DNA from: Boswellia sacra
Taxonomy: Eukaryota; Streptophyta; Magnoliopsida; Sapindales; Burseraceae
Reading direction: 5' to 3'
NCBI GenBank assembly: GCA_013180625.2
Contig: SNVD02012237.1
Span: 558,001-622,000, forward strand
Length of the DNA: 64,000 nucleotides
Position 1 is the first letter of the stretch; every line of letters begins with the position of its first letter. Positions 24,845 through 36,497 of the stretch are shown in pieces. The notes below the pieces were generated by a model. The model saw only the letters and a list, made by a program, of their open reading frames with translations, was not told the origin of the DNA and searched no databases. Both the position numbers and the translations under genes were made by a program.

Positions 24845-27800
24845 TGACAGATGCTTAAGGCCTTTCTTAGATTCTCAAATCTTGTTGTATCCAATGCCTT
24901 AGTGAACAAGTCAGCTAATTGTTTATCAGTGGAGATATGTTTAATGTGTATTCACCTTAAACTCTACAAGTTCTCTTATAAAATGGTATCTTATGTCAAT
25001 GTGTTTTATTCTAGAATGCTGAACACGATTTTTGGAAATGTTTATAGCTCTAGTATTATTACAAAACACAGTTATAGGTTTTTGTTCAATACCACAATTA
25101 CTCAGCATTTGCTTCATCCAAAGTAATTGAGTGTAACAACTCCCGATTGCTATGCATTCAACTTCAGCAGTAGATAAAGAAATAGAATTCTACTTTTTGC
25201 TGTGCCAAGAAACTAAGTTAGTACCAAAATAAAAACATCCTCCTTATGTGCTCTTCTTATCATCTGCATTTCCTGCCCAATCAGCATCACTAAACCCTGC
25301 AAGCTAATCATTTGTATCTTTAGAAAACCATATCCCATAATCATGGGTTCCATGTATATACCTGATGATTCTTTTACCTGATACCAGATGTGATTCTTTG
25401 GAATTTGCTTGTAATCTTGTACAAAGTCCTACACTAAAGCATAAGTCTAGTCTACTTGCTTAAGGTATAACAAACTGCCAATGACGCTTCCATAATAACT
25501 TGTATTAACCTCTTTTCCTGCATTGTCTTTTAAAAGTTTTAGGTTAGTATTGATAGGAGTTTTCATTGGTTTTGCATTCTCAAGTCCAAATTTCTTTACA
25601 AGGTTTTTAGCATATTTTGATTGCGATATGAATATCCCATCATTCATTTGTTTAACCTTCAATCCATGAAAGAAATTTAATTCTCCCACCATGCTCATCT
25701 CAAACTCTTCCTATGTCAACTTAACAAACTGATTGGTTTTGCTTTTGTTAGTTGATCCAAACACAATGTCATCTACATATATTTGAGCAACAATAAAATA
25801 GTTAGATGCATGTTTGATAAACAAAGTCTTATCATTGTTGCCTCTACTATAACCTCTATTGATCAAAAAGTTTGTCAATCTCTCATACCAAGCTCTAGGA
25901 GCTTGTTTCAACCCATACAAAGCTTTATGCAATTTGTATACAAAATCAGGATGTTTAGGATCTTCAAATCCTTTAGATTGTTCCACAAAAACTTCTTCAT
26001 TGAGATAGCCATTCAAAAAAGCTGTTTTAACATCCATTTGGTACAATTTAAAATCAAGCAAACAAGCAATTGCAAGTAGTAATATGATTGACTTAAGTCT
26101 AGCTACTAGTACAAAGGTTTCATCAAAGTCTATGCCTTCTACTTGTGTATAACCTTGTGCTAATAGCCTAGTCTTATTTCTTACTACTTGACCACTTTCA
26201 TCAGTATTATTTTTGAATATCCATTTAGTTCCAATGACATTTGCATTTTCTGGCTAGGAACTAATTCTCATACTTCATTCCTTTTAAACTGATTAAGTTC
26301 ATCTTGCATTGCCTGAATCCAAACATCTTCTTTTAAAGCTTCTTTCACATTTTTTTGGTTCAACTAATGAAACATAACATGCAAATCTTACCTCATTTCT
26401 TACCTTGCTTCTAGTTTTAATCATACCATCTAGTGTTCCAATGATAGAGTTGGTTGGATGTGCCTTCTGTATCCAAATGGGTGGATCTTTTCTTTCATCT
26501 TCATTTCTGATTGAGTTTCTATTCAAATATGTGTTGCTAGTTGTCATTGTTGTGTCTGATGTAACAGTAGTTGTTTCCTCTTTCATTACTGAATCATTTC
26601 TATTGTTATTGTTGTCTGATACTGATTTTTTGCATTCTTTGTAAAGCTGGTTATGCTTTCCTTGTGTGAGTACTTTGCATAATCATCCAGATCATCAAAT
26701 ACTATATTTGTAGATTCCATGACTGACTCAGTTCGAAGATTATAGACTCAAAAAGCTTTGTTGTTTTGTGCATATCCCACAAAAACTCCTTCATCACTTC
26801 TTGGATCTAATTTGCCTAGCTGCTCTTTGTCATTTAAGATGTAACACTTGCATCCAAAAACATGAAAATATTTAAAATTAGGTTTCTTCCTTGCAAAATT
26901 TTATACAGTGTCTGGTTAGTGCCAGGTCTTAGAAAAACTCTATTTGAAAAATAATAAGCAGTGATTATTGCTTCAGTCTATAGCCTTTTGGTCAACTTCT
27001 TGCTATTGAGCATCACTCTAGCCATCTCTTGAAGAGTTCTATTTTTTCTTTCCACAATGCCATTTTGTTCAGGTGTTTTGGGAGCTAAAAATTCATGTTC
27101 AATTCCATGATATTTGCAAAAGTCAGCATAGCTAACATTTTCAAACTCCTTGCCATGATCACTCCTTATTCTCACTATCCTGTCAATGTTCATATTTTGC
27201 TCATTTTCAAGTTTAACACAAAGATTCCTGAAAGTTTCAAAAGTATCAGATTTTTCTTTAATAAAATCAACTCAAGTATATCTAGAGAAGTCATCTACAC
27301 AAACAAATATGTATCTCTTGCCAGTAATGCTTTCAATTTGCATAGGACCCATAAGATTCATGTGAAGCAAATCAAGTATTTTGGATGTGCTAAGATGTGG
27401 AATTGATTTGTGTGCACTTCTAATTTGTTGTCCTATTTGACATGGTCCACAAATTTCACTAACTTTGTCATCAATTTTAGGAACTCCTTTTACAGCACCT
27501 AACTTAGTTAATTTAACCAAGTCTTTGTAATTTAAGTGTCCCAATTTTTTATGCCACAATTTTAAATAAGAAATCTTAGCATGAAATGCAATTTTTATCA
27601 AATAACAATTATCCGAAGATCTATTTCCTTCTAAAATGCATTTACTAAGATTCTCTAAAACCATGCATTTGTTTTGTGTGAAATTAACAGTATACTTGTC
27701 ATCATATATCTGACTAATACTAATTAGATTAGCTTTGAAACCTTCAAACAGCAAGACATTTTGGAAGTTGGGTAGGTCTTTGACATTCAAAGTGCCTTTG

Positions 27801-27890
27801 CCAACAATCTTACTCTATGCTCCATCTCTGTAAGTGACATTTCCTTCCCTGCAGGCTTCAAAATCTTTCAAAAACTATTTATTTCTAGTC
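24845..27890 (-). pseudogene. Copia 1 pol: integrase, reverse transcriptase, RNase H (broken)
   Basis: Reading on the minus strand. GAG-pre-integrase with the zinc-binding pattern (WHKKLGHLNYKDLVKL, then CGPCQIGQQIR) lies at 27790-27400. The integrase core continues through DDFSRYT near 27275 and IRSDHGKEFEN near 27150 to PKTPEQNGIVERKNRTLQE, the last catalytic Glu region, near 27060. Reverse transcriptase is at 26061-25711 with QMDVKTAFLNG, LYGLKQAPRAWYERL and YVDDIVFGS (the catalytic YVDD), continuing to 25447. RNase H is at about 25280-24850, with DADWAGNADDKKST and SLSTAEVEC. The gene order integrase before RT defines Copia. Stops split it into at least six frames, so no active polyprotein is made. 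Confidence 0.85.
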
Positions 27891-28794
27891 ATGTGCTTGG
27901 AACAACCACTGTCAAAATACCACAAACATTAGAAGAATGCTTAAGTGCAATAAAAGCAATTTTGCAGACTATCTTCTCTTTCTTAACCCATTGTAGTTGT
28001 GTCTTCGGTAACAGTTTGAACTATTTTGATCTTTTATGCAAAAGATTCAATGTGGAGTTTCAAAAGAAACATTAATATGTATGCATTTATGTATTATAAA
28101 ACTTAGAAATTATGTTAAGGATTAGTGGGTTGGATAGTGTGTGGATTTAGGCCCATGAGTTGGGGTCTTATATGTAGAAAAGAGAGGATTTTCTAGAGCA
28201 AAGGGGAAGGAAAAAACAAAGAAGGAGAGATTTCCACGGTTCCTGGAATAGAAGAAGAGCAGAAGGAAAGAAAGAAAAAGGGAGGAAATTCAAAGAAGCA
28301 TATAAGCTTGGAAAACAAGTAGGGATTTTCTAACATTATGCTCATCTTATGTCATACATTGTGTTGTTTATTTGATATTGGTTTGTTATGCATGTGATAT
28401 ATTCTAACTTGATTGTTTTGTTGTTTGGATGATGATCTATGAGTGAAACTACTTATTGTAAATTGATTGTTTATGGTTTGAATGAGGAATTGTGTGTGAA
28501 AACTAAGTGTGATGAAGTGAAGTAGAGATGGTTTTGAGAGGAGTTGTAGTTCATGTGACTGTCTTATGTTGTTTGAGCTGATGCATTTTATTGGATTGAG
28601 AATTGTGTGATTTTTCATTTGTTTAAAAAAATGTACATATGAAGCTTTAATTAGCCGCTGATTTCGTTGAATTTAGAGTTAAAACGGATTTTTGGTGAAT
28701 TTTTGAAGTTGGGAGTTAAAATCTGGAAATGGGATCTTTAACCGACGCTGGATTTCGATTTTGGTGTTTCCCTCGATAGCACTCGACATTCATT

Positions 28795-29240
28795 TGTTGA
28801 GTGTCGAGTGTTTGTCGTCTAGTGTTGAGTGTTGAGAGGCGCTGTGTCAAGTGTCTAGCGCTGAGTGTCGAGGGTCGAGTGTCGCGCATTTCATGTGTGA
28901 CTCGACGCGCATGTTCGAGCGTCGAGTGTCGAGTGTCGAGAGATGCTGTGTCGAGTGTCTAGCACCGAGTGTCGAGGGTCGAGTGTCTAGCTTTGTGTAC
29001 GCGATTTGACACGCACGTTCGAGTGTCAAGTGTCTAGCATTGAGTGTCGAGAGGCACTGTGTCGAGTGTCTAGTGTCGAGTGTCGAGGGTCGAGTGTCAC
29101 GCATTGCGTGCGCAACTCGACGCGCACATTCAAGTGTCGAGTGTCTAGCACTGAGTGTCGAGGGTCGTACGTTGCGTGCACGACTCGATGAGCATGTTCG
29201 AGCGTCGAGTGTCGAGTGTCGAGCGTCGAGCGAAATTACA
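28795..29240. repeat. CpG-rich GTCGAG minisatellite in the 5' LTR
   Basis: Dense, irregular tandem repetition of GAGTGTCGAG and GAGTGTCTAGCG units with interspersed GCGCGTTGCGTGCGCGACTC-like segments. It is strikingly GC- and CpG-rich beside AT-rich flanks. The matching array is at 46845-47310 in the 3' LTR. The open frames through it (for example the Arg/Ser/Thr-rich minus frame 28847-29320) are by-products of the repeat. Confidence 0.9.
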
Positions 29241-29349
29241 AAACCACCCCAAATCGACTGTACACTTCCCAAAAAGTCCTGGATTTTACATAAAAATTGT
29301 ATTTTCTTGAGATTTATCATAGTGATGATATTAAAAGGTTGTCAATGTA

Positions 29350-29665
29350 TGCATTAGACCTTGGATGGGCTGTTTTGTATACGGATCCAAGGAGAATGCG
29401 GAGATCAAATTTTTAGTGTTGGACCTTGGATGGACCGTTTTGTATATGGATCCAAGGGGAACATGAATACTATAAAAATGATGTCTTGGACCTTGGATGG
29501 ACCGTTTTGTATATGGATCCAAGGGGAACATGAATACTATAAAAATGATGTCTTGGACCTTGGATGGACCGTTTTGTATATGGATCCAAGGGGAACATAG
29601 GTACTATAAACATGATGTGTTGGACCTTGGATGGACCGTTTATACGGATCCAAGGGGAGGACGAC
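29350..29665. repeat. Five 67-bp units with an internal hairpin, 5' LTR
   Basis: GACCTTGG recurs at 29357, 29422, 29489, 29556 and 29623, steps of 65-67 bases. In each unit CCTTGGAT is followed about 18 bases later by its complement ATCCAAGG, with an inner CCGT/ACGG pair in the better copies, so each unit can form a stem-loop. The 3' LTR holds only four units (47425-47672). Confidence 0.85.
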
Positions 29666-30132
29666 TATAAACTTGACGTGCAAATGAACATAATTGTTGG
29701 ATTTATTATTATTGGGTGTGTAATTTTATACCTGAATAATTGTTGAACGCGTGTGATTTAGTATAATGTTAGGATTTTTCCTACTGGGCGTTATGCTCAC
29801 TCCCTCCCTCCACAGGTACACAGAAGGATGTTCATTCTAGTGATGTTCCAGAGCTTTCTTAGAGAGTCTGGAGTCTGCATACATACAAAGATTTTTGGGA
29901 ACGGTCTTGATTCTCCTAACTTATGATAGGAGATTTTGTTATGTGACTAGCAATTCATGTATTAAGTTTTAGCCACCAGTAAATGTAAAGTTATTTTGAA
30001 AAATTGTCACATGTTGTAATGAATTCGAAGGATGTATATAAGAAAAATTTTTTTTTGAAGATGTCCTTTTATTGAGTTCTTATTCACTCACCCCTAAGGT
30101 CTCTAAATAAGAGATGTTAGGGTGTGACAGAG

Positions 30133-30144
30133 TGGTATGAGAGC
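30133..30144 (+). promoter_or_regulatory. Primer-binding site, initiator-Met tRNA type
   Basis: TGGTATGAGAGC, three bases after the 5' LTR, one mismatch from the usual TGGTATCAGAGC. Confidence 0.8.
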
Positions 30145-30330
30145 TTAGGCTTTACTGTGGACCTATGAAAAGGATGTAGATGGTTTGGGAGGGGTAAAGT
30201 CATGTTTGTGTGCTTAAATGTGCCTTGAATAACAGTTTATTGTGTTTCTGTTCCATATGTGATAGAATTCTGCCACTTATGTTTTTGCCATTGATAAAAT
30301 TAGATAATAAGTTCTATTACACGAAGTGCT

Positions 30331-31440
30331 TTGAGTTCCAACCCACCTGAAGGTGGTGAGATGTCGGAGTTTTACAGGGCCATGAGAGATGTGGCCAATA
30401 CAATGGCAGAAACAGTGGCAAACATGGTTAGGGAGACTCTTCGTGCTAGCCCGCCACCACCACCTCAACCGGTATTAGAGGCAATTGTTGACAACCGAAT
30501 GAAGAATGCACTTAGAGAAGTCCTCTGCCACAATCCACCTATTTTCAATGGGGAGCCCGATCCAAATGTTGCAGAAGATTGGCTTATACGAGTTGAGCAC
30601 CTCTTTAATCTTCTACAAGTTGAAGAAGATTTACGGGTTAGGGAGGCAACTCATCTGTTGACAGGAGAGACATTGCAGTGGTGGACATCTGTTGAGCGTA
30701 TTAGAGGAGGAAACATCCTTACATTGAGAGACTTCTCTACTGCTTCTCTGGATAAATATTTTCCTACGATTTTTTGGGACCAAAAGGAAAATGAGTTTAT
30801 ATACTTGACACAGGGGAATCTGACAGTGCAATAGTATGAGGCACGATTTACTGCCCTATCTTGTTTTGTACCTGGTTTGGTGGCGGATGAGGCTAGTAAG
30901 GCTTAGAGATTTCAAAAGGGGCTGAGAGATGACATCAGACCCTCAGTTGCAGTGTGTAGATTGACGACGTACTTTGATGTGGTGGAGACCGCCTTAGTTA
31001 CAGAACAGGAGATATCCCAGAGTCATAGGGTGGGGGTTATTGGTACACCTTCTAGAGGAGTGCAACAGTACGATCATTCAGCTAAGAGATAGAGAACTCA
31101 GTCCAGTAGGACTTCCTTTAACTCTCAGTCTCTGCAATTGCAATCTCCAATTGCAATCTCAAGGCTCCATGTCAAGTGGGTCTTCACAGAGTCAGAGAGT
31201 TTGTTATGAGTGTGGGAAGCCAGGCCATTTGCAACGTCAGTGTACCAGATGTTTTAGATGCGGACAATACGGCCACATGCAAAGGGATTGTTCAGCAGAG
31301 ATTAGAGGTCCTCAGAGTGCCATTAGTCAGAACCAACCGACTCCTTGACAAGGGTCAGGGTCACAGTCTAGACCACCGTTTCTAAGACGTAACACTCAAT
31401 CACATCAGACTTCTCAGAGGTCTCAGACAGCTTCTTCTCA
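30331..31440 (+). pseudogene. Gypsy gag, broken, with two zinc knuckles
   Basis: The first frame (30331-30834) reads MSSNPPEGGEMSEFYRAMRD..., with the retrotransposon gag signature PPIFNGEPDPNVAEDWLIRV and TGETLQWWTSV. It ends in a stop at 30832 (CAA to TAG-like change before YEARF). The frame then continues with EARFTALSCFVPGL and RFQKGLRDDIRPSVA, with another stop near 30904. Two CCHC zinc knuckles follow in a shifted frame at about 31203-31300: CYECGKPGHLQRQC and CFRCGQYGHMQRDC. This is the capsid/nucleocapsid protein that packages element RNA. At least two stops and a frameshift inactivate it. Confidence 0.85.
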
Positions 31441-31499
31441 ATCCGTTAGGCCTCCAAGATCAACTCAGAGCACTAGACCTCAGGGACAGATGACTCAGG

Positions 31500-31708
31500 G
31501 ATGAGTTTTTGCTTTGACTCAGCCGACAGAGTTTGCTGACCACGAGGTTGTGGGAGGTACATTATTGGTTTTTAACGCATGGGCCTGTGTTTTATTTGAT
31601 TATAGAGCTACTCGTTCTTTTATATCTACCCATTTTACATCTGTATTAGGATTAGAGTCTAATTTATTGGACTTTGTATTGCATATGGAGTCACCTATGG
31701 GTAGTATT
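31500..31708 (+). pseudogene. Gypsy protease, N-terminal part, cut by insertion
   Basis: The frame beginning MTQPTEFADHEVVGGTLLVFN carries the aspartic protease active-site region as ACVLFDYRATRSFIS. The usual D-S/T-G-A core is altered to D-Y-R-A, so the catalytic glycine is lost. The frame stops because the Athila-like element starts at 31709. Removing that element (one copy of GTATT kept) joins SPMGSI to LEVGRICRSCMLKINGHRL at 39500, restoring the expected continuation of the domain. Confidence 0.85.
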
Positions 31709-33135
31709 TGATAGGTGTTTATTTATGTATCATTTTCATATCAATTCATCTATGTTTCTTTGCTATAATCCTTGGTATTTTTATGTTTTTGTGTAGTTTT
31801 GATGTTTGTAGGAGTTTTGGAGGAACTTGCACCAAAGTGAAGTAAAACCCTTCATTTTCACCTCTGCTAGTCAACCATCTTCTCGGATTTAATTGTATTG
31901 ATATATAATGAACCGGATAACATGTTATATACCGTTGGAAAGCTCTCGAAGTCTATTTTCTAGAGAAATTTACGGTTCATAAATCCATTCAGTGTACCGA
32001 AAGTTATAATCAAAACAGTGTGAGAAGTGTAGAAATGTAATTCCACAAATCACTGTAGCATGTATAATACAGGACACTGTAGCAGGTTACTGTAGCAGAG
32101 TATATAAACACATTTTAGGGTTTTATTTGAATAACTTGAAGGGGGGAAGAACGTGTTGGAGGCAGCATTTCTGGATTTCTCTCATCCCTTGGAGTTCTTG
32201 AAGGAGAAAGAAGGCTTGGAAAGAGGAAGAACTACAATCCTAAGGAGATTCATCTACAAAGGAGATTTTCAAAGGATTTGCTAAGTTTTTCTTTTCCTTT
32301 TCAATTTTGGAATTTCTTTGTATTGTATTTATGTTGTGTTTAAACGTGTGTAACTGAATCTGAATTGTTTGAGGGTGATTTCAAAGCCCTTGATATGGTT
32401 TTTGTGAGTTGATTGTGTAAGAAGTTGTTATTCAATTCTCTAATTGAAGTTGCTTGTATTTTCCCATATCTAATGCTTATGATTGCTTGCAGATTGTATT
32501 TGGAATGGCCAACTGAATATAATCTGGTTGTTGTCTATTGCTAGAGTAGAAATCTTGATCCGTAATTGTCTTGAATTTCTAATCCTTAGTAGCAAAATTG
32601 TGATCAGAGATTGCAATTGGAGAATACAACCTAAGTTAAATAATCCGAGCTTGTGTGTTTATTGCTTAGATCAACCTATCTTTCTTATCGTAATGCATCC
32701 ATTGAATTAAATTTAGAGAGCTTGTTCTAGGTTGTTTAATGGATAGAGATTAAATAAAGAGCCTGTTTTATTTAACAACAAAGTAAGGAAAGATTGGGAT
32801 AACAGAGCTTGTTGTTATCTACGGTTGATAATTTCAATGGTGTAATTGGATGACAATTCTGTGATTAATTCGCAAATCCATATCTTGTGGTAGAGAATAA
32901 TCCCTTAACCAGATTTCTTTCATTGTGTATTTCTCAATTGATTTAACTTCGCATTGTATTATTCTTCGTTTGCTTTCGTATTGAGTTTAGTTAATCAATC
33001 AACAAAACCCCCCATTTATTCTGTTTTCGCTTTCGAATAACAAATTTAATTAGAATCAATCCTCATGGGAACGATATCTTACTCATTACTTTATTACTTG
33101 TGCGACTAGTATACTTGCTAGTTTCGAACGCATCA
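31709..33135 (+). mobile_element. 5' LTR of the Athila-like element
   Basis: From TGATAGGTGT to GAACGCATCA. It matches the solo LTR at 44819-46228 along its length, so both ends are certain. Internal open frames such as 32483-32710 occur in both LTRs but have no recognisable domain. Confidence 0.9.
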
Positions 33136-33141
33136 AGTTTT

Positions 33142-33160
33142 TGGCGCCGTTACCGGGGAT
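33142..33160 (+). promoter_or_regulatory. Primer-binding site, Asp-tRNA type
   Basis: TGGCGCCGTTACCGGGGAT, six bases after the LTR; one mismatch from the Asp-tRNA 3' end complement used by Athila-type elements. Confidence 0.85.
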
Positions 33161-33248
33161 TGATTTTCTAATCGATTTGTTATTTTGTTTTCATTGTTGA
33201 TTCGTATTTTTCTTGTTTTTCTTTTCTGATTGTTTGTGTTTAGGCGAC

Positions 33249-35270
33249 ATGGCAGTAAACTTTCAACAATTCAGTAGCCGATTTGAGCCACAACTACATT
33301 GGAGAGTAAATGAGGTAAGCACTCCAAACATTGAACAACAACTTTCTGAGCTAACCTCTCTTGTGGAAAACATGGCTGTAGGACATATGCAGAAATCTTA
33401 TGCATGTGGGGTATATTCTACCATGGAGCATCCAATCGGCATGTATCCAACTTTACAAGAAGAATATATGGAACAAGCCAATGCCATGGGTGGATTTCCA
33501 GGACAAACAAGGCAATGGTATGATCCATTCTCTAACACTTACAATGCCGGATAGGGAGATCACCCTAATTTTAATTACTGGAATCATCAACCAATCGCCC
33601 CAAATGCCATACCAAATCGGCCACAAGGTTTTAATCAACCTAGAGTGCAGCAACCATTTCAAATGCAACCAACACCAATGCCACAACCAGCACCACAACC
33701 AGCTCCAGAAAACTCAGGTATGTCACTCCAGGATATTGTTAATGCACTTGCCACTAACACAATGCAATTCCAGCAGGAAACTGGGGCAAGTATCCAAAAC
33801 CTCGCAAATCAAATGGGACAATTGGCTACTAGCATGAGCAAATTCGAGGGCCAATGCTCAGAAAAATTATCTTCTCAAACGGTGATCAATCCAAGAGAGA
33901 ATGCTTGTGCGATAACTTTGCGAAGTGGAGAGCAATTAGATGTCTTACCGGGAAAATCACAAACTGATGAAAGAGATAACACCACATCCACCATGAACAA
34001 AACATTGACTTCTCAGATAAATCCTATAACTCTCATTCCTTCATATGTTACTCCTCCACTTTTTCCTAGTAGATTTGCAAAATCGAAGAAGGAGGAACAA
34101 GAACAGAAAATCCTGGAAACTTTTTGCAAAATCGAGGTAAATATACCACTTCTGGATTCTATCGAGCAAGTACCTCGTTATACAAAACGTCTCAAGGAGT
34201 TATGCACCAACAAGAGAAATTTAAAAGGGAATGAGAAAGTAAGTGTGGGGGAAAATGTTTCAGCTGTATTGCAAAGAAAAATTCCTCCGAAATGCAAAGA
34301 TCCAGGTACGTTCACCATTCCATGCACCATTGGTAATACCAAGTTTGAAAGAGCTATGTTAGATTTAGGAGCATCTATTAATGTCATGCCATATTCTATT
34401 TATGCTTCTTTAAATCTTGGACCTTTTGCGAAAACTGGTATTACCATTCAACTTGCTGATCATTCTAATGCATATCGCAAGGGAGTTGTGGAAGATGTGC
34501 TTGTGCAGGTGAATCAATTGGTTTTCCCAGCAGACTTCTATGTTCTTAAAATGGAGGATGAGACATCTCCTAATCCAACACTGATTCTCTTAGGGAGACC
34601 ATTTGTGAAGACTGCCCGAACCAAGATTGATGTTCATGATAGCATTCTCACCACGGCGTTTGATGGCGAGGTGATTTGTTTCAATATTTTTGAGGCAATG
34701 AGGTACCCTAGTGACTTGCATTCTGTTTTTGTAGTTAATGTTATTGATTCATTGCCACAACAACATTTTGAGTTAACTCGCAAGGATGGATTAGAAGTGG
34801 CTTTTAGTGAGCACATAGGGACAGAAAATTCCAAGGAATCAAGAAGGTTGATACAAGTGTCCAAATAAATGGAGGAAGTTGTGGTAAGCTTAGATGAGAC
34901 CATAGCTATAACCACAAACAGGTATGATGTTTCGTACATTCAATTTCCTTTATCTAATGAGAAACTTCTCTCTTCTGTGATGAAAGCCAATACCTTGGAG
35001 CTTAAGCTACTTCCAGATTATTTGAGGCATGTGTTTTTGGGTGAGAATGATTCTTTGCCAGTTATAATAGAAATGCGCCTTGCACCACTACAAGAAGAGA
35101 AACTCGTCCAAGTACTTAGAGATCACAAAATAACTATTGGGTGGACGATTGCTAACATCCAAGGCCCAGCCATATGCATGCAAAAATTCTTGTTGGAAAA
35201 AGGATCCAAGCCTGCTAGAGAAGCACAGCGGAGATTGGACCCTCCCATGATGGAACCAACGTCGGGCTGA
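33249..35270 (+). pseudogene. Athila-like gag C-terminus, protease and pre-RT segment, truncated
   Basis: One reading frame with two in-frame stops: TAG at 33555 and TAA at 34866. The start MAVNFQQFSSRFEPQ leads straight into late gag. The retrotransposon gag domain is missing and the zinc knuckle has lost cysteines (YACGVYSTMEHPIGMYP). Then come Gln/Pro-rich sequence, the family signature NACAITLRSGEQL (about 33900) and the protease FERAMLDLGASINVMPYSIY (about 34345, DLGAS for the usual DTGAS). Next are LGRPFVKTARTKIDVH and the pre-RT signature WTIANIQGP and AREAQRRLDPPMMEP. Coding stops at 35270 exactly where reverse transcriptase should begin. No replication enzyme remains. Confidence 0.85.
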
Positions 35271-35716
35271 GGACGTTAAACCAAGCGCTTATTGGGAGGC
35301 AACCCAATGTTTTTGAAAAATAAATAAAAGAAAAGAAAAGAAAAATAAAATAAGGTAATAATGATCGATTTTTGTATCTCGAGGAGATTCCTTTCGTAGG
35401 CCATCAAATTGATCAGGTTTTATCTCTCTTTGCCATCTGTCTTATTTGTTTTTATATTTTTTTTATTTGTTTTTGACTTTTGTTTGTTATTGTGTTGTTA
35501 TCTCTTTTATGTGTCTTTAGTTTCGTTTCTGCTCTTTTCTTTTCCTTTGTTTTGTTTAATTTGATTATTCCGTACTTCAAATTCATTTGTGCAACAGCTT
35601 GAGGAAACATCCAAACGGGAGCTGAAGTCATTGCTCGAAGGTTTGAAACGTGCATATCTTGGAGAAAAACAAACTCAATCGCCTTATCAGTAATATCTCT
35701 CTTTTTCTCCTCTTGA
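35271..35716 (+). other. Non-coding leader between pol remnant and captured genes
   Basis: Contains GCGCTTATTGGGAGGCAACC, characteristic of the post-pol region of Athila/Tat elements, then purine-rich and T-rich runs. At 35595-35690 it matches, with gaps, the minus strand of 11890-11780 in element B (GAGGAAACATCCA, ACAAACTCAAT), so the leader was shared before the two elements diverged. No ORF is proposed. Confidence 0.6.
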
Positions 35717-36268
35717 ATGGATGCTGATATCTTTCTATTGAACCTTCGTAAATATTTCCCTTCACTTCCTCAAAATGCCGTGTTTAAAATTTATAAAGTA
35801 CGGATGACTAGACTTTGGGCGTTGATGCTTCTAAATGTGCCTGCGGATATTCGATGGCTTATCGAAGCCAAGGTGAGATTGTCCGGTGAGCCGGACATTA
35901 ATCTCGCAAAATACATGCCTGGTCTAGGAAAAAGCTACTACGCCAAAAGGCGAAAAGCGAAAAGGTTACAAGTATGTTATAAATGTGCATGGAATTGTAA
36001 CCAAACTTGTCGTTCATTAGGTTTTGCGTCCAGGAATAGAGAAGATAAACTTTCATTTATTAAGAATGGTTTGAGTAATGAGTCGCTGGATAATGTTTTA
36101 TTAACTCTTGAGTCACATTCTGGTGGACTTGTTCAGCGTGAATTACTTAATCTATGGACACAATTTCGTGATGAATTGCAGTGTTATAGTCTAGAGAATC
36201 TGACTAAAAACGACCATGTTTGCCAGTTTATAAGAAAACTGGATGGGAAGCAAATCCTCGACTCATAG
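35717..36268 (+). CDS. Basic cysteine-rich ORF resembling carlavirus nucleic-acid-binding protein
   Basis: Intact 183-codon frame. A hydrophobic stretch (LWALMLLNVPADI, residues 33-45) precedes a strongly basic run (GKSYYAKRRKAKRLQ, 71-85). Next is a cysteine cluster C87-x2-C90-x3-C94-x3-C98, then REDKLSFIKNGLS (108-120). This order, hydrophobic helix, arginine/lysine-rich nuclear-signal-like run, C4 zinc finger and FI-x2-G motif, is that of the small nucleic-acid-binding proteins encoded at the 3' end of carlavirus genomes. The last 60 residues (LVQRELLNLWTQFRDELQ...) are not recognised. M30 could be the ancestral start. In carlaviruses such proteins bind nucleic acid and act in silencing suppression and symptom formation; here this is only inferred. 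A zinc knuckle of retroviral type (CCHC) is excluded by spacing. It sits 5' of the LOG-like gene. Confidence 0.6.
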   Translation: MDADIFLLNLRKYFPSLPQNAVFKIYKVRMTRLWALMLLNVPADIRWLIEAKVRLSGEPDINLAKYMPGLGKSYYAKRRKAKRLQVCYKCAWNCNQTCRSLGFASRNREDKLSFIKNGLSNESLDNVLLTLESHSGGLVQRELLNLWTQFRDELQCYSLENLTKNDHVCQFIRKLDGKQILDS

Positions 36269-36497
36269 AAGGCGTTTCAGCCGTTACTGGACGTAAAACC
36301 AGAGGAAGATGTGAGCCACAATCACAACTACTAGTATATTTAAATGTGTGTAGTTGTTGTCGAATTTTATTTCTTTCTTGTTTCGTTTGATCTGATTATC
36401 AATGTTGTTTTTGTGTTGTTGTTTTTTGTTGATTTTGTTTGTTTTAATTTCAAGTTTTCTTTTTGACAAACCATATGACTACCCCATGACATAAGCA
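36269..36497 (+). other. Spacer after the cysteine-rich ORF
   Basis: The first 80 bases match 12263-12330 and the minus strand of 11281-11350, so they are ancestral to the element group. The rest is T-rich and non-coding. Confidence 0.6.

Larger units (their letters stand above)
28051..30129 (+). mobile_element. 5' LTR of the Gypsy chromovirus
   Basis: 2079 bases, TGTGGAGTTT to GGGTGTGACA. Holds two repeat arrays: a GTCGAG-rich minisatellite (28795-29240) and five 67-bp hairpin-forming units (29350-29665). It is closely similar to the 3' LTR and gives the empty-site sequence for the solo LTR inserted there (GAGTTGGGGTCTTATATG at about 28157). Confidence 0.9.

Noticed and set aside
28847..29320. 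157-codon minus-strand Arg/Ser/Thr-rich ORF and several plus-strand frames in the LTR
   Set aside because: Produced by the GTCGAG tandem repeat, open in several frames at once.
29350..29665. CRISPR-like regular repeats
   Set aside because: Units are contiguous tandem repeats with no unique spacers, inside a plant LTR.
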